This document shows, in pieces, positions 50,584 to 58,823 of a DNA stretch of 64,000 nucleotides. The DNA is from Paractinoplanes durhamensis (GTDB lineage Bacteria > Actinomycetota > Actinomycetes > Mycobacteriales > Micromonosporaceae). The stretch is taken from NCBI RefSeq assembly GCF_016862175.1, contig NZ_BOML01000039.1, forward strand, positions 21,623 to 85,622, written 5' to 3'. Each line of letters opens with the position of its first letter. Position 1 is the stretch's first letter. The notes beneath the pieces were generated by a model, which saw only the letters and a program-made list of their open reading frames with translations, was not told the origin of the DNA and made no database searches. The position numbers and the translations under genes were made by a program.

Positions 50584-51903
50584 ATGCCTAGCGTTCATGA
50601 CATGACAACGACCTACGCCGAAGCCGCCGCTCCCGTCCGACGCAGCGGATTCGTCCGCCAGTTGGGCATCGACACCCAATTCGTGCTGGTCGGGTTCCCG
50701 ATCGGCATCATCTCGATCTCGGTGTGCATGAGCCTGTTCTGGACCGGCGTGGGGACCGCGATCATCTGGATCGGCCTGCCCATCCTGGTGGCGGTCATGT
50801 ATGTGGCGCGTGGCCTGGCCGCCGTGGAACGGGCCCGGATCGGCCCGGTCTTCGGTGTCCGGTTCCGCCATCCGTATTACAAGCAGCGGCCCGAGGCCGG
50901 TCCGATCGGCAAGATGCTCACCCCGCTCACCGACGGCCAGAGCTGGCTCGACCTGCTGCACGGCATGTTCCGCTTCATCCCCAGCACGATCTCCTTCGTC
51001 TTCGTGGTGACCTGGTGGTCGGGCGCGCTCGCCGGCCTCACCTGGGGCCTGTGGGGCTGGTCGCTGCCGAACGGGCCGGATGACCAGGACCTCCCCGAGC
51101 TGCTCGGCTTCGACAGCAGCTACGGCACCAAGGTCATCTTCAACCTGGCCCTGGGCATCTTCTTCGCCGGCACGCTCTACTGGGTGGTCCGGGCGGCTGC
51201 GCTGCTCGAGGCGTACTTCGCCAAGGGTCTGCTCAGCGGCGTGAACGACCTGCGGGCGCAGGTGGCGTCGGCGAACGCGGCCCGCCAGGTCGCCCAGGAG
51301 CAGAAGGCCGCCGCGGTCTCGGCCGAGGCCACCGCCCTGCGCAAGCTCGAGCGCGACATCCACGACGGCCCGCAGCAGCGCCTGGTCCGCCTGGCGATGG
51401 ACCTCGGCCGCGCCGAGCAGCAGTTCGCCACCGACCCCGACGCGGCCCGCGCCACCGTCGCCGAGGCGCTCAGCCAGACCCGGGAGACCCTCGACGAGCT
51501 CCGCGCGCTGTCCCGCGGCATCGCCCCGCCGATCCTGGTCGACCGGGGTCTGCAGGCGGCCCTGACCGCGCTGGCCGGCCGCTGCACGGTGCCGGTCGAC
51601 CTGGACGCCCCGTATTTCGAGCGGCTCGACCCGGCCGTCGAGTCGACCGCCTACTTCGTGGTGGCCGAGTCGCTGACCAACGTGGCGAAGCACAGCAACG
51701 CCAGCGAGGTGCAGGTCAGCGTCCAGCGCGCCAGCTCCGGCCTGCTGGTCGAGGTCGCCGACGACGGCGTCGGCGGGGCCAGCCTGGCCAAGGGCCACGG
51801 TCTCGCCGGGCTCGACGACCGGGTCCGGGCCGCCGGTGGCGTCCTCGCCGTCGACAGCCCGGTCGGCGGCGGAACGCGGCTGACTGCCGCCCTGCCCCTT
51901 TAG
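50584..51903 (+). CDS. Sensor histidine kinase, NarL/DesK type
   Basis: 439 aa, ATG 50584 after GGATGGGGGGCC; ATG 50602 is possible but lacks a site. The N-terminal half is the actinobacterial putative-sensor membrane domain with four helices (FVLVGFPIGIISISVCMSLFWTGVGTAIIWIGLPILVAVMYV, FIPSTISFVFVVTWWSGALAGLTWGLWGWSL). A coiled coil leads to HisKA_3 with the phospho-acceptor His260 in LERDIHDGPQQRLVRLAMDLGRA. The ATPase has N-box ESLTNVAKHSNAS and G-boxes VADDGVGGA and HGLAGLDDRV. The response regulator gene follows after a palindromic element. Confidence 0.93.
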   Translation: MPSVHDMTTTYAEAAAPVRRSGFVRQLGIDTQFVLVGFPIGIISISVCMSLFWTGVGTAIIWIGLPILVAVMYVARGLAAVERARIGPVFGVRFRHPYYKQRPEAGPIGKMLTPLTDGQSWLDLLHGMFRFIPSTISFVFVVTWWSGALAGLTWGLWGWSLPNGPDDQDLPELLGFDSSYGTKVIFNLALGIFFAGTLYWVVRAAALLEAYFAKGLLSGVNDLRAQVASANAARQVAQEQKAAAVSAEATALRKLERDIHDGPQQRLVRLAMDLGRAEQQFATDPDAARATVAEALSQTRETLDELRALSRGIAPPILVDRGLQAALTALAGRCTVPVDLDAPYFERLDPAVESTAYFVVAESLTNVAKHSNASEVQVSVQRASSGLLVEVADDGVGGASLAKGHGLAGLDDRVRAAGGVLAVDSPVGGGTRLTAALPL

Positions 51904-52065
51904 CGCCTGTTTTAAGAGGGGAGACGGGCTGCGGCGTGGCCCAGCTGCCGCCTGGCCGCACGGATCGAACACCCGAATACAACACCGGTATTCGGGCGCC
52001 CGCTCCGCGCACCCAGACAACACCTGGACCTCGCCTCACTCCGGCCCCCCTCTTAAAACAGGCGC
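51903..52065. repeat. 163-bp element with 19-bp perfect terminal inverted repeats
   Basis: GCGCCTGTTTTAAGAGGGG at 51903-51921 is repeated in perfect inverse at 52047-52065. Inside is a second hairpin with arms CCCGAATAC (51972-51980) and GTATTCGGG (51988-51996). No open frame and no obvious target-site duplication. It lies between the kinase stop (51901-51903) and the response regulator start (52096). A MITE-like element or a long structured RNA are both possible. Confidence 0.7.
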
Positions 52066-52095
52066 CTGGAGCGGCAAGTCTGACAGCATGGCGGC

Positions 52096-52740
52096 ATGCG
52101 GGTGGTGATTGCCGATGATGCGGTGCTGTTGCGCGAGGGTCTGATCAGGCTCGTCGAGGAGAACGGCCACACGGTGGTGGCGGCCGTCGGCGACGGGCCT
52201 GCTCTCGTGGCGGCGATCACCGAGCACAAGCCGGACGTGTCCATCGTGGATGTGCGGATGCCGCCCAGCCACACCGACGAGGGGTTGCGCGCCGCCGTGG
52301 AAGCACGTTCCAGGGTGCCGGGCAGCCCCATCCTCGTGCTTTCCCAATACGTCGAGGTCTCGTACGCCGATGACCTGCTGGCCGACCGCGCGGGCGCGGT
52401 CGGCTATCTGCTCAAGGACCGGGTGTCCCAGGTCGGGGAGTTCCTGGAGACGCTGAGCCGGGTGGCCTCCGGCGGCACCGTCCTCGACCCCGAGGTGGTC
52501 GGCCAGCTGCTGGTCCGCCGGCGCCGGGACGACCCGCTGAGCAGCCTCACCCCGCGCGAGCGTGAGGTGCTGGGCCTGATGGCCGAGGGCATGTCGAACG
52601 GCGCGATCGCCCGCAAGATGGTGGTCACCGACGGTGCGGTCGAGAAGCACGTGCGCAACATCTTCACGAAACTCGACCTGCACCAGGACGAGGAGCAGCA
52701 CCGCCGGGTGCTGGCCGTCCTCGCCTACCTCCAGGGGTAG
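52096..52740 (+). CDS. NarL/LuxR-family response regulator
   Basis: 214 aa. Receiver: MRVVIADDAVLLREGLIRLVEENG, phospho-acceptor D52 in VSIVDVRMPPSHTDEGLRAA, VLSQYVEVSYADDLLADRAGAVGYLLKDRV. C-terminal LuxR helix-turn-helix: SSLTPREREVLGLMAEGMSNGAIARKMVVTDGAVEKHVRNIFTKLDLH. Partner of the kinase encoded upstream. A putative binding motif overlaps its own stop codon and precedes the MMPL gene, so MMPL is a likely target. Confidence 0.94.
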   Translation: MRVVIADDAVLLREGLIRLVEENGHTVVAAVGDGPALVAAITEHKPDVSIVDVRMPPSHTDEGLRAAVEARSRVPGSPILVLSQYVEVSYADDLLADRAGAVGYLLKDRVSQVGEFLETLSRVASGGTVLDPEVVGQLLVRRRRDDPLSSLTPREREVLGLMAEGMSNGAIARKMVVTDGAVEKHVRNIFTKLDLHQDEEQHRRVLAVLAYLQG

Positions 52741-52752
52741 GGCTAGCACTAC
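52737..52752. promoter_or_regulatory. 16-bp motif upstream of the MMPL gene
   Basis: GTAGGG-CTAG-CACTAC, matching 14 of 16 bases of the palindrome in front of the sensor kinase gene (50527-50542). It overlaps the response regulator stop (TAG, 52738-52740) and lies about 60 bp before the MMPL start. Probable response regulator site. Confidence 0.65.
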
Positions 52753-52811
52753 CCGGAAAAGGGGAGCCTGCTTCATCGAGACCGGTCGTCATAAAAAATA
52801 GCGTTCTCCTC

Positions 52812-54986
52812 ATGCAGAAGACGGAGAACGTAAAGGGGATCGCGGCGCGGGCCGCGATGTGGAGCGCCCGGCATCGGACGCTCGCGATCCTGGGCTGGAT
52901 CGCCTTCGTGGTCGGCGTGACCATCCTCAGTGGCCAGATCGGCACCCGGAATGCCGTCGACTCCGACTACGGACACGGCGACTCGGGCCGGGCCGAGCAC
53001 ATCGTGCAGCAGGCCGGGTTCCCGGTGCAGCCGGCCGGCGAGATGGTCATCGTGCAGAACCGGGCCGGCACCGACCGGGCGGCCGCGATCGCCGACCTGA
53101 CCAAGCAGCTGACCGCGACCGGCAACGTCGCCGACGTGCAGCCGGCCATCGAATCGCCGGACAAGCGCTCGTCGCTGATCGCCTTCAGCATCAGCGGCGA
53201 CCCGGAGACGGCCAAGGACCGGGTGGCGCCGGCCCTCGACACGGTGGCCCGGGTGCAGGCTGCGCACGCCGACCTCTACATCGCCGAGGGCGGCGACGCG
53301 AGCGGCGACAAGCTGATCGGCGACGACCTCGACAAAGGGCTGAACCGGCTCGGGATGCTGTCCATCCCGGTCACCCTCGGCATCCTGCTGGTCGCCTTCG
53401 GCGCGGTGGTGTCGGCGCTGCTTCCGGTGGCGCTGGCGGTCACCGCGGTGGTGGCGGCGATCGGGCTGCTCGCGGCGGCCAGCCGGCTCGCGCCGGCCGA
53501 TGAAACGACGATGCACGTGATGCTGTTGGTCGGCCTGGCGGTGGGGGTCGACTACTGCCTCTTCTACATCCGTCGGGAACGGGACGAGCGGCGGGCCGGG
53601 GCCGACGCGCACCGTGCCCTGGTGATCGCGGCGCAGACCTCGGGCCGGTCGATCTGGGTGTCCGGTCTCACCGTGATCGTGGCGATGGCCGGCATGTTCA
53701 TCACCTTCGACACGACCTTCGTGAGCTTCGCGGTCGGCACCATCCTGGTCGTCGCGACCACCATGCTCGGCTCGCTGACCGTGCTGCCGGCCATGCTGTC
53801 GGCGCTCGGCGACAAGGTCGACGCCGTCAAGATCCCCGGGCTCTACCGCAAGCGCAGCGACGGCCGCTTCTGGAACGGCTTCCTGCGGCTGGTGCTGGCC
53901 AAGCCGCTGCTCTCGGCGATCGTCGCGGTGGGTGCGCTCGCCGTGATCGCGTCCCCGGTGATCGACCTGCGTACCAAGGGCCAGGGGATCGAGGACCTGC
54001 CGCCCAAGGCGCCGGTCGTGCAGGCCTACAAGGCGATCGACGGGGCGTTCCCGAGCAAGACGTCGCCGGCCCGGGTCGTGGTGCAGGCGGCCACGGTCAA
54101 GGGTGCTCCGTTCGATCAGCAGCTGGCCGCCTTCAAGACCGCGGTGACCAAGAGCGGTGGCGCGCTCACCGGACCGGTCGAGGTGGAGATCAACCCGGCC
54201 GGCACGGTCGCGGTGGTGTCGGTCGGCCTGGTCAGCGACGACGCGCTCGGCACGCTGCGGGAGAACGTCGTCCCGGCCACCTTCGGTCACCTGGCCGGTG
54301 GGACCGCGCTGGTCACCGGCGAGAAGGCGACGAACGCCGACTTCAACGCCCGGCTCGACGCCAGCCTGCCGTGGGTGTTCACCTTCGTGCTCGGCCTGGC
54401 GTTCATCCTGCTGCTGGTGTCGTTCCGCTCGGTGGTCGTGGCGATCACCGGGGTGGTGCTCAACCTGTTCTCGGTGGCCGCGGCGTACGGAATGCTGGTC
54501 TGGGTCTTCCAATACGGGCACTTCGAGAAGGAGTTGCAGTTCGAGGCGGCGAGCGGCCTGATCAACTGGATGCCGCTCTTCCTCTTCATCATTCTGTTCG
54601 GCCTCTCGATGGACTACCACGTCTTCGTGCTCAGCCGGATCCGGGAGGGCTACGACCGGGGGCTGACCACCAAGCAGGCGGTGCGCGAGGGCATCGGCCG
54701 CACGGCCGGCGTCATCACCAGCGCCGCGGTCGTGATGGTGGCGGTGTTCGCGCTGTTCGCGACGCTGCCGCTGGCCTCGACCAAGCAGCTCGGCGTCGGC
54801 CTGGCCGCGGCGGTCCTGCTGGACGCGACGATCATCCGGGCGGTGCTGCTGCCGGCCGTGATGGCCCTGCTCGGCGAGAAGAACTGGTGGCTGCCGAAGT
54901 GGCTGGGCTGGCTGCCGCAGATCGCCCACGAGCCGCCGCCGGCGCCGTCCGCGGAGCCGGAGCGGGAGCTCGCGACGGTCTCCTGA
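52812..54986 (+). CDS. MMPL-family RND transporter
   Basis: 724 aa. Two repeats of the RND/MMPL plan: a helix, a large extracytoplasmic loop, then five clustered helices. First cluster: LSIPVTLGILLVAFGAVVSALLPVALAVTAVVAAIGLLAA and MHVMLLVGLAVGVDYCLFYIRRERDE. Second: VFTFVLGLAFILLLVSFRSVVVAITGVVLNLFSVAAAYGMLVWVFQYG and FIILFGLSMDYHVFVLSRIREGYDRG. The GxxVDYxLF / GLSMDYHVF pairs carry the proton-relay Asp-Tyr. MMPL proteins export lipids, glycolipids or siderophores. Located after a two-component system and near surface-glycan genes; substrate unknown. Confidence 0.94.
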   Translation: MQKTENVKGIAARAAMWSARHRTLAILGWIAFVVGVTILSGQIGTRNAVDSDYGHGDSGRAEHIVQQAGFPVQPAGEMVIVQNRAGTDRAAAIADLTKQLTATGNVADVQPAIESPDKRSSLIAFSISGDPETAKDRVAPALDTVARVQAAHADLYIAEGGDASGDKLIGDDLDKGLNRLGMLSIPVTLGILLVAFGAVVSALLPVALAVTAVVAAIGLLAAASRLAPADETTMHVMLLVGLAVGVDYCLFYIRRERDERRAGADAHRALVIAAQTSGRSIWVSGLTVIVAMAGMFITFDTTFVSFAVGTILVVATTMLGSLTVLPAMLSALGDKVDAVKIPGLYRKRSDGRFWNGFLRLVLAKPLLSAIVAVGALAVIASPVIDLRTKGQGIEDLPPKAPVVQAYKAIDGAFPSKTSPARVVVQAATVKGAPFDQQLAAFKTAVTKSGGALTGPVEVEINPAGTVAVVSVGLVSDDALGTLRENVVPATFGHLAGGTALVTGEKATNADFNARLDASLPWVFTFVLGLAFILLLVSFRSVVVAITGVVLNLFSVAAAYGMLVWVFQYGHFEKELQFEAASGLINWMPLFLFIILFGLSMDYHVFVLSRIREGYDRGLTTKQAVREGIGRTAGVITSAAVVMVAVFALFATLPLASTKQLGVGLAAAVLLDATIIRAVLLPAVMALLGEKNWWLPKWLGWLPQIAHEPPPAPSAEPERELATVS

Positions 54987-55365
54987 CGGTTTTGCCAAGC
55001 CGACCCGGTGCGAAGTGGGGGCATACCTCGCACCGGGTCGGTGTGGTGCGACCGGGGCAGTCGTGGCGGCGCCTGGACCCCGGCCCAACCCGCTGATCGG
55101 CCCTGGGGGAGGGTCGACCCACGGGTGCCTCTGAAGATTCTTCACATTGTCGGCCGTCGCCTATGAGCGGCGGCCGTCGGGGTACCCCCGTTGAATCTCC
55201 GCGAACACAGGTAATACCTACTCTTCGGTGGTAGCTTTCCGCGTCGACCTGACGGGGCGGCACCCCGGGCGGACCGTGATGGGTGGGGGCACCCTGCCGC
55301 CGCTCCTTCGCTCAGCAGCTCGCCGGGTAATGTCGAGTCGGCAGCTACCAAAGAGAGGTAGAAGC
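54987..55365 (+). other. Intergenic with terminator and short palindromes
   Basis: 379 bp between MMPL and the methyltransferase-like gene. It holds the MMPL terminator (55000-55041), GAAGATTCTTC (55133-55143) and AGGTAATACCT (55209-55219), both perfect 11-bp palindromes, and the ribosome binding site AGAGAGGTAG before ATG 55366. An open frame extends up to 55228 but has no start signal or family similarity. No other gene seen. Confidence 0.6.
55000..55041 (+). terminator. Hairpin terminator after the MMPL gene
   Basis: A perfect 14-bp stem (CCGACCCGGTGCGA / TCGCACCGGGTCGG) with a 14-nt loop, starting 14 bp after the stop. No U-tract follows, so it may be the stem-only type common in high-GC actinomycetes. 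Confidence 0.75.
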
Positions 55366-57186
55366 ATGTCGGACACCGCTGCTCTGGTCCCCACCCAGGG
55401 CACGGATTACGCCGCGGCCCTCGCCGTTCCGCCGGTTTCCAACCTGCGGCGCATCGGTGGCGAGATGTTCGCCTGGTCGGACAGCGACCCCAGCCGCGGC
55501 CCGGACCGTCCCCGTAGCGCCCTGCTGCGTCACCTGACCGGTCAGTTCGCCGGCCGTGGCCGCAGCGTGCTGATCGCCGGCCCGCACGCCGACGATCTGG
55601 TCGCCGCGCTGGTCGACGGCGGCGCGACGGTCTCGTGGCTGGTCCGCTCGCTCGGCGACGCGGAAAACGCGGCCCGCGAGCATCCGAAGGTGACCGTGCT
55701 GGCCGGCGTCCTTCCGCGGCTCGACCCGGAGCAGCGGTTCGACCTGGTCGTGGCGGCCGACGGCGTCGAGCGGCTCAACTCGGTCGAGGGCGAGCAGATG
55801 TCGGCCGGCGAGCTGCTCGACCGGCTCGCCGAGGCGGTCCGCCCGGACGGTGTGCTCCTTCTCACGTACGACAATCACCTCGGCGTCCACCACACCGTGC
55901 GGCTCGATCCCGGCGGCCGGGAGGCCACCGACGCGGCGTGGTATTCGATCGACGATCACGACCCGCACCGCCCGGCCTCGGCCGAGCAGCTGACCGACCG
56001 GCTGACCGCGGCCGGCCTGGTGGTCGACGTCACCTACGCCGCGTTCCCCGAGCCGTCGGCGCCGTCCGTGCTGGTCGGGCCGGGCCTGCTCGGCAACGTC
56101 GACTCCCCGCTGCGCCCGCGCCTGGGCACCGCCCTCGGGCAGGCGTTCACCGCCGGCTTCCGCGGCCGTGCCGTCCTCAGCGACCCCCGCCGCCTGATCA
56201 ACCGGGCGCTGCGGGCCGGCGCGGAGAGCACGGTGGCGCCGGCCTGGCTGATCATCGCCCGGGCCCCCGGCGTGAGCGCCGTCCCCCCGATCGAGGGCCG
56301 GGAGTTCCTGGCCGGCGACGTGCGCGGCACCTTTGTTTACACGGTGGGGGAGAGCACTACCGTTCTCGAGCCGCTGGCCGAGCCGGTCGAGCGGGACGGC
56401 CTGCGCCGCATCGCCGAGCCGGAGGCCCCCGGTGCCGACACCGGCTACGTGCTCGAGGAACGCCTGCTACACCTGTGCGCCACCGCCGACCTCGGCGAGC
56501 TGCGCAGCGAGCTCGACCGCTATGAGACGTGGCTGCAGGAGCAGGCCACCGACGGCACCCTGTCCGGCCCGGTCGCGCTGGCCGGCTTCGCCGACGTGTT
56601 CGTCACCCCGCAGGGCGTCACACTGCTGCCCACCCGCTGGGCGCCGATCGAGCCGGTGCCGCTGGAAACCGTGCTGGTCCGGGCCATCTGGGAGTTCGGC
56701 GTCCAGCTGATCACCTCGGCCCAGCCGCACCCGTGGCCGATCAGCTCCAGCGCCGTCGACCTGACCGCCACCATGCTCGGCATGGTCGGCCGGGGCATCG
56801 CCGAGACCGAGATCCGTGCCGCGGTCGACCTGTTCGTGCAGCGTGAGGCGGCCGAGTTCGAGTTGGGCCTGGCCGAGCAGCAGGCGCTGCGGCTGCGGCT
56901 GCTCGCGGTCACGCCGGGCACGGCGCCGGTCGACATCGAGGGCTTCCGGGAGCTGTCCGAGGCGCTCTGGCGGCAGCGTTACCAGGCCAGTCACCTGCTG
57001 GCGCTGATGGAGTGGACCGAGCAGATCATCCAGTCCCGCGACAAACAGCTCAGCAAGATGGATCGGGAGATCCAGTTCTACCGGAGCAAGCTGGCCGGCA
57101 AGGCGATGCTGATGGCGCGGGAGGCATACCGCGTGGTCGGCCGGGACGGCCGCAAGTTCCTCCGCGGCCGCCGCAAAGGCTCGTAA
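55366..57186 (+). CDS. Methyltransferase-like protein with C-terminal coiled coil (paralogue)
   Basis: 606 aa from ATG 55366 (AGAGAGGTAG upstream). Shares the order and motifs of the pse-operon protein at 39319-40743: NLRRIGGEMFAWSDSDPSRGPDRPRSALLRHLTGQF, VLIAGPHADDLVAAL, FDLVVAADGVERLNSVEGEQ, EAVRPDGVLLLTYDNHLGVHH, FRGRAVLSDPRRLINRALRAGAES. It has an extra middle domain of about 150 residues (VYTVGESTTVLEPLAEPVERDGLRRI, VALAGFADVFVTPQGVTLLPTRW). The end is a coiled coil (QIIQSRDKQLSKMDREIQFYRSKLAG) and basic tail KFLRGRRKGS. Monocistronic, bounded by terminators, convergent with pseI. Function unknown; a surface-glycan role is inferred from position. Confidence 0.75.
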   Translation: MSDTAALVPTQGTDYAAALAVPPVSNLRRIGGEMFAWSDSDPSRGPDRPRSALLRHLTGQFAGRGRSVLIAGPHADDLVAALVDGGATVSWLVRSLGDAENAAREHPKVTVLAGVLPRLDPEQRFDLVVAADGVERLNSVEGEQMSAGELLDRLAEAVRPDGVLLLTYDNHLGVHHTVRLDPGGREATDAAWYSIDDHDPHRPASAEQLTDRLTAAGLVVDVTYAAFPEPSAPSVLVGPGLLGNVDSPLRPRLGTALGQAFTAGFRGRAVLSDPRRLINRALRAGAESTVAPAWLIIARAPGVSAVPPIEGREFLAGDVRGTFVYTVGESTTVLEPLAEPVERDGLRRIAEPEAPGADTGYVLEERLLHLCATADLGELRSELDRYETWLQEQATDGTLSGPVALAGFADVFVTPQGVTLLPTRWAPIEPVPLETVLVRAIWEFGVQLITSAQPHPWPISSSAVDLTATMLGMVGRGIAETEIRAAVDLFVQREAAEFELGLAEQQALRLRLLAVTPGTAPVDIEGFRELSEALWRQRYQASHLLALMEWTEQIIQSRDKQLSKMDREIQFYRSKLAGKAMLMAREAYRVVGRDGRKFLRGRRKGS

Positions 57187-57190
57187 TAAA

Positions 57191-57220
57191 AAAGGGGGCC
57201 GCCGGATGGCGGCCCCCTTT
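57191..57220. terminator. Bidirectional Rho-independent terminator
   Basis: AAAGGGGGCCGCC / GGCGGCCCCCTTT, a perfect 13-bp stem with GGAT loop, with A-runs on the left (57186-57193) and TTTT on the right. It serves both the methyltransferase-like gene (plus) and pseI (minus), which end 4 and 9 bp away. Confidence 0.95.
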
Positions 57221-57229
57221 TCAGTCAGC

Positions 57230-58258
57230 TCAGATCAGATCCCAGGTCAGCGGCGTGCCCTTGGCCGCGTCGGCGGTGAAGGTACGCCCCAGCACCAGGT
57301 TGATCGAGTCGGGCTCGAGGCCGCCGGTGGGCCGGATCGAGCGCACGTTCTCGGCGGTGACCGGGTCGCCCGCCTTCACGTCGGTGACCACGTAGAGCGA
57401 GCGGCGGAACCGCAGGCCCTCCTTCTCGTGCTCGGTCGGGCCGATGTGCGTGGTGCCCAGCGCCTGCCAGGCCCGCTCCGACTCCTCGCGGAGCAGCTTG
57501 AGCTCGGCCGGGTTGAGCGAGAACGCCGAGTCGACGCCGCCGTCCGCGCGGTCCAGCGTGACGTGCTTCTCGATCAGGCAGGCGCCGAACGCGACCGCCG
57601 CCACCGGCACGCCGATGCCCAGCGTGTGGTCGCTGAGGCCGATCGGCACCTCGAGCATCTGGGCCAGCACCGGGATGCGGCGAAGGTTGGACTCCTCCGG
57701 CGGGGCCGGGTACGACGCGGTGCAGGCCAGCACGGTCACGTCGGTGGCGCCGGCGCCCTGGGCGGCCTCGACCGCGGCCGCGATCTCCCGCACCGACGCC
57801 ATGCCGGTCGAGATGATGATCGGCTTGCCGGTGGCGGCGCAGAGCCGGATCAGCGGCAGGTCGGTGATCTCGGACGACGCGATCTTGTACATCGGGGCGT
57901 CCAGCTTTTCCAGCAGGTCGATCGCGGTCGGGTCGAACGGGCTGGAGAACGGGGTGATGCCCCGCTCGCGGGCCCGGTCGAAGATCGCCTGATGCCAGTC
58001 CCACGGGGTGTGCGCCCGCTCGTAGAGCTGGTAGAGGTATTCGCCACCCCACAGCTCGTGCCCCTTGGAGAGCTGGAACCGCGGGTGCTTCACGTCCAGC
58101 GTCAGCGTGTCGGCCGTGTAGGTCTGGATCTTGATCGCGTCGGCGCCGGCATCCGCCGCCGCGTCGACCAGCGTCAGCGCCCGGTCGAGCGAACCGTTGT
58201 GGTTGCCAGACATCTCCGCGACGATGTACGGCCGCTTGTCGGGCCCGAACTTAGTCAT
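57230..58258 (-). CDS. pseI: PseI-like pseudaminic acid synthase (NeuB family)
   Basis: 342 aa. NeuB TIM barrel: PYIVAEMSGNHNGSLDRALTLVDAAADAGADAIKIQTYTADTLTLD, GITPFSSPFDPTAIDLLEKLDAPMYKIASSEITDLPLI, PIIISTGMASVREI, CTASYPAPPEESNLRRIPVL, IGLSDHTLGIGVPVAAVAFGACLIEKHVTLDRADGGVDSAFSLNPAELK. The ADGGVDSAFSL signature and HExxGNH-like start favour PseI over NeuB/LegI. A C-terminal SAF (antifreeze-like) domain follows (RSLYVVTDVKAGDPVTAENVRSIRP). It condenses the PseG product with PEP to pseudaminic acid. Operon with pseH. Confidence 0.94.
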   Translation of the reverse strand: MTKFGPDKRPYIVAEMSGNHNGSLDRALTLVDAAADAGADAIKIQTYTADTLTLDVKHPRFQLSKGHELWGGEYLYQLYERAHTPWDWHQAIFDRARERGITPFSSPFDPTAIDLLEKLDAPMYKIASSEITDLPLIRLCAATGKPIIISTGMASVREIAAAVEAAQGAGATDVTVLACTASYPAPPEESNLRRIPVLAQMLEVPIGLSDHTLGIGVPVAAVAFGACLIEKHVTLDRADGGVDSAFSLNPAELKLLREESERAWQALGTTHIGPTEHEKEGLRFRRSLYVVTDVKAGDPVTAENVRSIRPTGGLEPDSINLVLGRTFTADAAKGTPLTWDLI

Positions 58259-58712
58259 CTTTGCCTCTCTCCGTCACCACGACGGTCTTCATGATGCCGT
58301 CGACGGAGCGTTCGTATCGACGGGTTTCCCGGAAGCCGAAGCGCCGGTGCAGTGCCAGGACCTGTTTGTTCTCCTCCAGCGTCTCGCCGTCGAGCCGGTC
58401 GAGGCCGAGAGTGCCGAACGCGTACTCGATGGCTTCCTTCTCCAGGCGCATCCAGGCCGGCAGCTGTCGCCGGCCCAGCCCCTCGACGTCGAGGTAGAAC
58501 GACCAGGTCTCCCCGTTGAAGATTACGACCCCGGCCGGAGTGCCCTCATCCTCATAAATGAGAACATTTTGCCAATTCTTCTCCCACCAGGCCGCATGCT
58601 CCTCCGGCCGGATCTCGTGCGTGGTCATGCTCACCGCACGAACCGACGGATGGTTTCGCCAGGGGAGGATCAGGTCTCTTTCGGCGTACGCCGCAGGTCG
58701 AAGCACGTTCAC
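58251..58712 (-). CDS. pseH: PseH-like GNAT N-acetyltransferase
   Basis: 153 aa from GTG 58712 (GTG 58706 is an alternative); overlaps pseI by 8 bp. GNAT pattern of the PseH group: LRPAAYAERDLILPWRNHPSVRAVSMTTHEIRPEEHAAWWEKNWQNVLIYEDEGTPAGVVIFNGETWSFYLDVEG, AWMRLEKEAIEYAFGTLGLDRLDGETLEENKQVLALHRRFGFRETRRYERSVDG. PseH acetylates the 4-amino group of UDP-4-amino-4,6-dideoxy-AltNAc. Together with PseBC, PseG, PseI and PseF this completes the CMP-pseudaminate pathway within the window. Confidence 0.9.
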   Translation of the reverse strand: MNVLRPAAYAERDLILPWRNHPSVRAVSMTTHEIRPEEHAAWWEKNWQNVLIYEDEGTPAGVVIFNGETWSFYLDVEGLGRRQLPAWMRLEKEAIEYAFGTLGLDRLDGETLEENKQVLALHRRFGFRETRRYERSVDGIMKTVVVTERGKDD

Positions 58713-58823
58713 ATTATTGACGGGCCCCCGGCCCGGCGTGCGGGGAGGCGCCGCCGACAATCTCTCATCTCGCGGTTCACCCGGCCGATCCAGCCGGACA
58801 GAACTAGACGAGGAGGCCTGCGG

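Noticed and set aside
52773..55145. 790-codon open frame on minus
   Set aside because: Antisense to the MMPL gene; no recognisable domain.
37590..58712. Flagellin glycosylation island
   Set aside because: Pse genes often modify flagellin, but no flagellar gene occurs in the window. It remains possible if flagellar genes lie nearby.
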